This document shows, piece by piece, positions 60,501 through 64,000 of a DNA stretch of 64,000 nt. Numbering within the stretch: the first letter of the stretch is position 1; each line of letters begins with the position of its first letter. Origin of the DNA: DASTPP01 sp035762175 (GTDB taxonomy: Bacteria > Myxococcota_A > Polyangia > Polyangiales > Polyangiaceae); contig DASTPP010000084.1 in NCBI GenBank assembly GCA_035762175.1, positions 23,945-87,944 of the forward strand, given 5' to 3'. The position numbers and the translations under genes were made by a program. Under the pieces are notes generated by a model. It saw only the letters and a program-made list of their open reading frames with translations, was not told the DNA's origin and did no database searches.

Positions 60501-63152
60501 TACGGCGAGGCGGGGCGCTGCCTGTCGTTGCCGCCCTTCTCCTTCGACGCGTCGGCGGCGGGGCTCTACTGGGCCCTCTTGGGGGGCGGCACGCTCTGCT
60601 ACCCGGCCCCCGAGACGCGCGAAGACCCGCGGCGGCTCGCGGCGTTCGTCGAGGCCGAGGGCGCAGAACAGCTCGTGGCCGTGCCCGCCGTGTACGCGAC
60701 GCTGATCGAATCGGCGGCGCCGGGGCAGCTCGGGTCGCTGCGCACGGTCATCGTCGGCGGCGAGGCCTGCCCCGCGCCGCTCGTGCTGGCGCACCACGAG
60801 GCGCTGCCGCGCGCGGCGCTCTACAACGAGTACGGCCCCACCGAGGCGACGATCTGGAGCACCGCCCACCGCACCTCGCCCGCCGAGGGCTCGCCCGTGC
60901 CGATCGGCCGGCCCGGCCCCGGCGTGAGGGCGTACGTGCTCGACGGCCGGCTGCGGCCGGTGCCCTGGGGCGCGCCGGGCGAGCTCTATATCGGCGGCCC
61001 GGGCGTGGCGCGGGGCTACCTCGACGCGCCGGCGCCGACGGCCGAGCGCTTCGTGCCGAGCCCCTTCGGGGGCGGCGAGCGGCTGCACCGCACGGGCGAT
61101 CGGGTGCGGCTGCGGCGCGACGGGGCGCTCGAGTTCCTCGGGAGAGTCGACCGGCAGGTGAAGGTCCGCGGCCAGCGGGTCGAGCCCGGCGAGATCGAGG
61201 CCGCGCTCTCGGCGCACCCCGGGGTGCACGAGGCGTTCGTGGGGGCGTACGCGCCCGGCGGGGCCCGGCCCGGGCTCGTCGCCTTCGTCGCGCCCGCGCC
61301 GGGCGGGCCCCGGCCCGACGCCGGCGCGATCGAGGCCTGGCTGCGCTCGCGGCTGCCCGAGGCGCTCGTGCCTTCGGCGTGCGTGGTGCTCGACGCGCTG
61401 CCCCGCACGCCGAACGGCAAGGTCGACGCGAAGGCGCTCGCGGCGCGCGTGCCCGCGCCCCCGGCCCGCGCCGAAGCGGCCCTGCCGCGCTCGGCGGTCG
61501 AAGAGCGGCTCGTCGCGATCATGAAAGACGTGCTCGCCCTGCCCGCGGTGGGCGTACACGACGACTTCTTCGCGCTCGGGGGCGACTCGATCCTGAGCAT
61601 TCAGGTGGTGGTACGCGCGCGCCAGGCCGGCATCGAGCTCAAGCCGCGGCAGATCTTCGAGGCCCCGACGGTGGCGAAGCTCGCCGAGGTCGCGGGCACG
61701 CGCGTCGCGATCGAGGCCGAGCAAGGCCCGGTGCGGGGGCCCGTCGAGCTCACGCCGGCGCAGCGCTGGTTCTTCGAGCTGGGCCTGCCCTCCCCGCAGC
61801 ATTGGAACATGTCACTCTTGCTCGAGCTGACGCGCGAGGTGCCCGCCGCGGTGCTCGAGCGCGCGCTCGGCCACGTGCTCGAGCACCACGACGCGCTGCG
61901 CCTGCGCTTCGCCCCCTCGGGCGAGGGCTGGCGGCAGGAGAGCGCGCCGCCCGGGGGGGCGCCGCCCTTCGAGCGGGTCGACCTCTCGGGCCTGCCCGAG
62001 GGCCGACGGGAGGGCGCGCTCGACGAGGCGCTGCGCTCGCTGCAAGGCTCGCTCGATCTCGAGCGGGGCCCGCTGCTGCGGGCGGCGCTCGTGCACCGGG
62101 GCGGGGGCGAGCGAGACTTGCTGGTCTTCGCCGCCCACCACCTCGTGGTCGACGGCGTGTCGTGGCGGGTGGTGCTCGAAGACTTCGCGCTCGCGTGCGA
62201 GCGGCTCGCGTCGGGGGCCGCGGTGCGCCTGCCTTTGAAGACGACGTCGTTCCGGGCTTGGGCGCGGCGGCTCGCGGCGCACGCCGACGCGCCCGCGCTG
62301 CGCGACGAGCTGCCGTACTGGCTCGGGCAGGCCTGGCCTTCGGCCGGGCGGCTGCCGGCGTCGGGCCCCGCGGCCGACAACCTCGAGGGTCGCGGCGCCG
62401 AAGAGCGCGCGGCGCTCGGGCCCGACGAGACGCGCGCGCTCCTGCACGACGCGACGCGCGCGCTCGACGCGCGGCCCCAAGAGCTGATGCTCGGCGCGCT
62501 CGCGGGCGCGCTCGGCGCGTTGACGGGGGCCGAGCTCGCCCTCGTCGACGTCGAGACGCACGGCCGGGCCGAGCTCTTCGCCGAGATCGACGTCTCACGC
62601 ACGGTGGGGTGGTTCACCGCCTTCTACCCGGCGCTCCTGCCGGCGCGGGGCGAGGCCGAGGCGCTGGCGCTGGCGGCGAAGGCGGCGACGCGCGCGGTGC
62701 CGGGCGGAGGCATCGGCTACGGCCTCTTGCGCTACCTGTGCCGCGAGCGGTCGGTGCGCGACGCGCTCGGGGCGCTGCCGCGGGCCGAGGTCGCCTTCAA
62801 CTACCTGGGCCAGCTCGACGGCGCCCTGCCGCCGGGCGCCCCCGTCGCGCTCTCGCCGCGCTCGCCGGGCCCGCAGCGCGCCCCCGAAGCGCGGCGCCCC
62901 TACCTGCTCAACGTCGACGCGGCGGTGCGCGGGGGCAGGCTCGAGTTCGTCTTCTCGTTCGCCCCGGGCGTCTTGCCCCGCGAAGCCGTCGCCCGCGCCG
63001 CCGCCGCCTGCCTCGACGCCCTGCGCGCGCTCGCCGGGCGCGCCCGCTCGCCCCGGGGCGCCGGGCCCGCGCCCGCCGACTTCCCGCTGGCCAAGGTCAG
63101 CCAGGCGCAGCTCGACGCGCTGGGGGCCAAGTTCGCGAAGAAGAAGCGATGA
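51540..63152 (+). CDS. Hybrid PKS-NRPS: KS-AT-ACP-C-[A with luciferase-like monooxygenase]-C-A-PCP-E
   Basis: The protein has 3870 residues. KS (25-450) has Cys in TACSTGLAVVH, then HGTGT and KTNIGH. AT (545-887) has GHSFGEYAAA and a QAFHS motif pointing to malonyl-CoA. ACP Ser lies in LGGNSL near 1006. There is no KR, DH or ER, so the beta-keto group stays. C1 (1075-1500) has HHVVSDT. A partial A domain is interrupted by a flavin monooxygenase (about 1795-2148), with no carrier after it. C2 (2315-2755) has HHVVSDGW, A2 is 2775-3311, and the PCP has GGDSI near 3348. E (3401-3840) has HHLVVDGVSW. The E domain predicts a D-residue from A2. A2's code is not one I recognise. Confidence 0.92.
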   Translation: MQDRPSGDGGGEGEPPPGGDNGNEVAIIGASVRLPGAPDLETFWQNLRAGVESVSFFSEAELEPSPLVPEALRAHPDFVRAGGVLEGADLFDHDFFGVAPREARWMDPQQRVFLETAWAALEDAGVDPERFGGKIALYAGAAPSLHALGLLGEVRGDAASLFEALGVSGPESMATKASFKLGLRGESVSVYTACSTGLAVVHLACQSLLLRQSDIAIAGAVRVALPQKTGYLYQEGMIFSPDGRCRAFDRRARGTVLGQGAAAVVLKPLDDARRDGDVIHAVIRGTALNNDGRQKAGYTAPSVEGQAEVIREALAYAGLGPDAIGYLEAHGTGTPLGDPIEIAALARVFGGEGPARERRPLGSVKTNIGHLDAAAGLAGLVKAMLAVGRGEVPPSLHFEAANPAADFERAPFYVNTELRPWPASPGPRRAGVSSFGIGGTNAHAVLEEAPPRPAPAPSRPAQLVTLSARTPSALATMERELAAHLEAHPELPLADVAFTRAMGRKAFAYRRAVVAESPRALAAALAKARPGAPGPAPAAGAGAGVAFLFPGQGAQHAGMARALWEAEPDFRQALEQCFEGLERGLARELRPLLCEAPRGGGPDPLLDPELGLPALFAVEYALSRLWQRWGVAPAAVLGHSFGEYAAACVAGVFSLEAGLELASLRGRLMARLPPGRMLAVATSEATLAPLLAEHGLALAAVNGADRCVAAGRPEAIEALERALRGRGVASVALPARQAFHSPDVEPLLGEIERAVARMAPRPPSLPFASSATGDWLEGDAATKPSYWARQMRVTVRFADGLDALLGRGLRLWLEAGPERALSSLGRHHGGGASAYASLARRGQGEADHAALLEAAGALWSGGVELDWAAFFAHERRQRVSLPAYPFERKPCGLEGTSMAPGELVAFPRPPSRLPSPPLAPTLSRPPGMAPARSGRPSGVAPAGSGRPSAAPARSERPSEALPLSEAPPTAEGPRDEIERQVMEIWRERLGTIEFGVHDNFLELGGNSLMAAQLLTRLRDAFQVQLPLGALFEAPTVAGVAARIAALVGVGAGPEGGAGRARPLAAAPRGEALALSIVQERVLELARHDPDNPALIMMASIELEGELDADALERAVGEVARRHEALRTTYVERGGRFEARVGSGAGFGLVREELAAEAWPARARAEAERPFDLGASPLRATLLRAGPRRHALLVGVHHVVSDTLSMVAFVREAAANYGALVAGGEPPLPPLALQYADYAAWQRAALAGGDFAAQAEHWRRRLEGLGGPLDLPSDRPRRPGGGVRGARHPFALPAELGAAARAFGRREGVTPFMTVLAAFAALLSRATGSDDVVVGTPVGNRDRGELEPLIGYVAHALPLRADLSGDPDFRELARRVKRTTLDAYAHADVPYEWLVRELEPRKDPGRERLFDALFVLHGGRPVELTTPGGLRWRVLEVPEAPAQFGVTLAALSISLSEAADGGYEGGLEYATDRFDAATAARLMRQLETLLAAALAEPGRKLSALPLGEPERMLSALPLGEPERMLSALPLGAAPEASAAPIAPATSPSPLARLARLAEISPEGVAVRAGGRTLRYGELARRARGVAAALRARGAGEGRHVFVALPPSPERWVAALGVLAAGAAYAPLDPARLGGPAYAPLDPARLGGPAPELEGSLVIVEAPLDAPAGAAGAVTLEALEGEGQKLIGGAPLVDRSAAGGPPLEARDGRPDAPAWAAPKGGFVSYAELRALFDGLDGRLGRPREGGGRWLALGEPDAAAADLEAAWALGRGLEIVLAEAPSPARFVPLGAAPVRAVAFSLSYFANDEDALGGAKYRLLLEGAKAADRRGLHAVWTPERHFHAFGGLYPSPGAIGAALAAATERVGIRAGSVVLPLHDPVRVAEEWSVIDNLSGGRAGVSFASGWNADDFVFAPERYARRKEAMLEGVRTVLALWRGEALRRTNGAGDEIEVRLRPRPVQPELPFWLTAAGSPETFRLAGELGAGVLTNLMGQRLDDLAEKVAVYREAWRRAGRGPGRGHVTLMMHAFVGEGDEGARRTARGPLARYFRSSIDIFRGFAASQGLDLRPESLAPSDLDALVEHGLERYLEEGGLFGTPEGCEPMVERVRRLDVDEIAALVDFGVGVDEALAGIERLGDLRDRAEARAAAGSEQVIAEARSALDALADLIASAGATHLSCDVAIVEALVRGGRGGALAGLLVAAGGEPPTAEAWAKLCEEAPGLDLVAPDPLFGRSLEAREGRWVIAAREGAGPEVVDDAGRPLPAGVVGWARAPGGERRRARRRGDGAIELVADAARGPRRPAPAPAAGPPPLRRAEREGPLPLSFAQQRLWYLDHLDPGNVAYNNAVAFRLSGELDADALGRALDEVVRRHEALRTAFAVTPEGPVQIVAPELSLALARHDVSGAEDAEARAAAIVRAEARLPFDLARVPLVRAALVRVAPGEHVLGLTLHHVVSDGWSAGVLASEIVALYLAFRAGAPSPLPELPVQYADYAAWQRAWAEAGGLEGELAYWKATLGGVPPLELPFDRPRGAAQGQRGGREKVALGAALSASLAAFGRRAGATLFVVLVAALKALLHRYSGQTDLALGTPVAGRSRPELEPLVGCFVNSLVLRTDLSGDPSFAELVGRVRAVTLAALAHQEVPFEQVVDALGVPRDLSHTPLFQAMLVLHNTPAPAVELPGLALRAAEVETGAAKLDLTLELLEGSDGLEGAFEYNADLFDAATAAQLSRHFVRLLGAALATPDRPISELPLLDEGEGSELLGEAPAPSPEGEVESLAAAFEAQARRRPDAVAVRSEGEGALTYRELDARADRAARRLRAEGVGPEARVAVVVGRPLETVASFLGVLKAGGAYVPLDPAQPAERLAALIACVGPRATLAPRGWERPRGLGPAPLPFDELEGPGGAGRPAAAGGDGGGRPAAAGGDGGDWPAAAGGDRPAAAGGDGGARPATAGGARAAYMLFTSGSGGGPKGVVVEHRNVLASTRARVATYGEAGRCLSLPPFSFDASAAGLYWALLGGGTLCYPAPETREDPRRLAAFVEAEGAEQLVAVPAVYATLIESAAPGQLGSLRTVIVGGEACPAPLVLAHHEALPRAALYNEYGPTEATIWSTAHRTSPAEGSPVPIGRPGPGVRAYVLDGRLRPVPWGAPGELYIGGPGVARGYLDAPAPTAERFVPSPFGGGERLHRTGDRVRLRRDGALEFLGRVDRQVKVRGQRVEPGEIEAALSAHPGVHEAFVGAYAPGGARPGLVAFVAPAPGGPRPDAGAIEAWLRSRLPEALVPSACVVLDALPRTPNGKVDAKALAARVPAPPARAEAALPRSAVEERLVAIMKDVLALPAVGVHDDFFALGGDSILSIQVVVRARQAGIELKPRQIFEAPTVAKLAEVAGTRVAIEAEQGPVRGPVELTPAQRWFFELGLPSPQHWNMSLLLELTREVPAAVLERALGHVLEHHDALRLRFAPSGEGWRQESAPPGGAPPFERVDLSGLPEGRREGALDEALRSLQGSLDLERGPLLRAALVHRGGGERDLLVFAAHHLVVDGVSWRVVLEDFALACERLASGAAVRLPLKTTSFRAWARRLAAHADAPALRDELPYWLGQAWPSAGRLPASGPAADNLEGRGAEERAALGPDETRALLHDATRALDARPQELMLGALAGALGALTGAELALVDVETHGRAELFAEIDVSRTVGWFTAFYPALLPARGEAEALALAAKAATRAVPGGGIGYGLLRYLCRERSVRDALGALPRAEVAFNYLGQLDGALPPGAPVALSPRSPGPQRAPEARRPYLLNVDAAVRGGRLEFVFSFAPGVLPREAVARAAAACLDALRALAGRARSPRGAGPAPADFPLAKVSQAQLDALGAKFAKKKR
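56037..56132 (+). repeat. 36-bp in-frame tandem repeat (LSALPLGEPERM) in the C1-A linker
   Basis: LSALPLGEPERM is repeated twice and followed by a third, partial copy (LSALPLG), with near-identical DNA between copies. It lengthens the linker after the first C domain of the hybrid protein. Confidence 0.85.
56403..56480 (+). repeat. 39-bp direct duplication in the truncated A domain
   Basis: Two adjacent copies of a 39-bp unit encoding AYAPLDPARLGGP occur here, differing by one base. This motif corresponds to the A2 region (consensus AGGAYVPLDP) of an adenylation domain and normally occurs once. Confidence 0.85.
56920..57980 (+). other. Luciferase-like (LLM, TIGR04020-type) monooxygenase embedded in a broken adenylation domain
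   Basis: The segment begins AFSLSYFANDEDALGG and has WTPERHFHAFGGLYPSPG, LPLHDPVRVAEEWSVIDNLS, GVSFASGWNADDFVFAPE and LTAAGSPETFRLAGELG, all typical of flavin-dependent luciferase-like monooxygenases found inside NRPS/PKS proteins. Before it lies an A-domain N-part (RYGELARRARGVAAALRARG, AAYAPLDPARLGG). After it lies an A8-like scrap (VVDDAGRPLPAGVVGWA). The A3-A7 core is absent. Oxidation of a carrier-bound intermediate, for example alpha-hydroxylation, is the inferred job. Confidence 0.8.
60238..60400 (+). repeat. 33-bp-type tandem repeat (GRPAAAGGDGG) just before A3 of the second A domain
   Basis: About five imperfect units of GRPAAAGGDGG form a Gly/Ala-rich insert immediately before the nucleotide-binding motif FTSGSGGGPKG. 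The first NRPS protein has a different 10-residue repeat (GEGPAGEAGA type, about 49990-50110) at the same domain position. Confidence 0.8.
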
Positions 63153-64000
63153 GCGATACCATCGAAGACCTCTACCCCCTGACGCCGCTGCAGAAGGGCC
63201 TGCTCTTTCACGCGCTGGGCGAGCCGGCGGGGGGGCTCTATGTCAACCAGCTCGTCGGCGAGCTGCGCGGGCGCCTCGACGTCGAGGCCTTCGCGGGCGC
63301 CTGGCGCGAGGCGCTGCGCCTGAACCCGGTCTTGCGCACCGCGTTCGAGTGGGAGGGGGTCGACGAGCCCCTGCAGGTGGTCCTGCGCGAGGTCGATCTG
63401 CCGCTCGCGGTCGAAGACTGGCGCGACGTGCCCGCCGCCGAGCTCGACGCCCGCCTCGAGCGGCTGCTCGCCGACGAGCGCCGCCGGGGCTTCGCGCTCG
63501 ACCAAGCCCCCCTCTTGCGGCTGTGGCTGCTGCGCACGGGCGAAGACGCACACCACTTCGTCTTCAGCCACCACCACCTCTTGCTCGACGGCTGGTCGCT
63601 GCCCAACCTCTTGCGACAGATCTTCGCCTCGTACGACGGGCTGCGCCGGGGCTCGCCGCTCTTGCTCGAGCCGCCGCGGCTCTTCCGCGATTACGTCGCG
63701 TGGCTCGGCGCGCGCGGCCTCGCCGAGGCCGAGGCCCACTTCCGGCGCGCCCTCGCCGGCGCCGAGCTGCCCACCCCGCTCGGCATCCTTTCGCCTCGTA
63801 CGGTCGCCGGCGACGTCGGGCACGGCGAGGCGCAGACCGCGCTCACGGTCGAGGCGACACGGGCGCTGGGCGAAGCGGCCAAGCGCCACCGCGTCACCCC
63901 CAACACCCTCGTGCAGGCCGCCTGGGCCCTGGCCCTCGGCGCCTGGGCCGGCCGCCGCGACGTCACCTACGGCACCACCCTGGCCGGGCGGCCCCCCGAG
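63149..64000 (+). CDS. NRPS, N-terminal condensation domain (gene continues beyond window)
   Basis: ATG overlaps the stop of the hybrid gene (ATGA), so translation is coupled. The 284 residues seen start MSDTIEDLYPLTPLQKGLLF, the classic N-terminus of an NRPS beginning with a C domain. The active site HHHLLLDGWS lies near residue 141, with a RDYVAWL block later. A C domain directly after an epimerase module should be of the DCL type, joining a D-configured donor to an L-acceptor. The downstream A and PCP domains lie outside the window. Confidence 0.9.
   Translation, partial: MSDTIEDLYPLTPLQKGLLFHALGEPAGGLYVNQLVGELRGRLDVEAFAGAWREALRLNPVLRTAFEWEGVDEPLQVVLREVDLPLAVEDWRDVPAAELDARLERLLADERRRGFALDQAPLLRLWLLRTGEDAHHFVFSHHHLLLDGWSLPNLLRQIFASYDGLRRGSPLLLEPPRLFRDYVAWLGARGLAEAEAHFRRALAGAELPTPLGILSPRTVAGDVGHGEAQTALTVEATRALGEAAKRHRVTPNTLVQAAWALALGAWAGRRDVTYGTTLAGRPPE

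Overview
The window is about 70% GC or higher with very strong G/C third-position bias. It carries a fatty-acyl-primed hybrid NRPS/PKS locus, a giant Tc-type toxin locus, lipoproteins and a multiheme c-type cytochrome. This combination fits a Gram-negative, secondary-metabolite-rich soil bacterium, most likely a myxobacterium (Myxococcota, Polyangia-like). That placement is inference; no rRNA, tRNA or other phylogenetic marker was seen.

Left third (1-21.6 kb), ordinary and regulatory genes. In order these are: a partial CapA-like lipoprotein (minus); an intergenic minisatellite flanking a hairpin element; an acyl-CoA desaturase; a NarL-type response regulator; a small membrane protein with a MITE-like element inserted in frame; a TetR / RND adaptor / RND pump operon; a small lipoprotein; a conserved hypothetical; an OPT transporter; an SDR39U1 epimerase that lacks an in-frame stop; a PLP decarboxylase; a remnant of an ADP-ribosylglycohydrolase; a pentaheme lipoprotein; a LysR regulator; a 30-residue Asn/Gln/Arg/Glu repeat microprotein; an S9-type peptidase that has lost its catalytic serine region; a thioredoxin-reductase-like flavoprotein; and an RmlD-like reductase.

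Middle third (21.9-45.5 kb), a Tc toxin island. A 147-aa protein resembling a TcA N-terminal piece precedes a 4300-aa TcA. This TcA contains about 24 hemopexin-like repeats, a neuraminidase-like region, the helical pore/shaft and the TcB-binding end. A 2505-aa fused TcB-TcC follows, with SpvB, FG-GAP/TcdB-middle and RHS regions, an autoproteolysis-like site and a hypervariable C-terminus. The C-terminus ends in a predicted deaminase-fold toxin (DAE plus CPSC). A 131-aa Cys-rich gene overlaps the toxin stop codon and is the obvious immunity candidate. Decayed small genes and an uncharacterised 289-aa protein follow.

Right third (45.6-64 kb), an NRPS/PKS assembly line. Seven palindromic sites spaced exactly 42 bp apart precede it. 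The order is FAAL-ACP-C-A(Phe-like code)-PCP; then KS-AT(malonyl-like)-ACP-C-[A interrupted by a luciferase-like monooxygenase, no PCP]-C-A-PCP-E; then the start of a third NRPS gene whose C domain should be of the D-acceptor type. The expected product is an N-acylated lipopeptide: fatty acyl-Phe, extended by an unreduced malonyl unit, modified by a flavin oxygenase, followed by a D-amino acid and further residues outside the window.

Two themes recur. Short tandem repeats with periods divisible by three lie in genes and intergenic regions. Three small or medium genes lack their stop or switch frame near short C-runs, which means either sequencing indels or gene decay.
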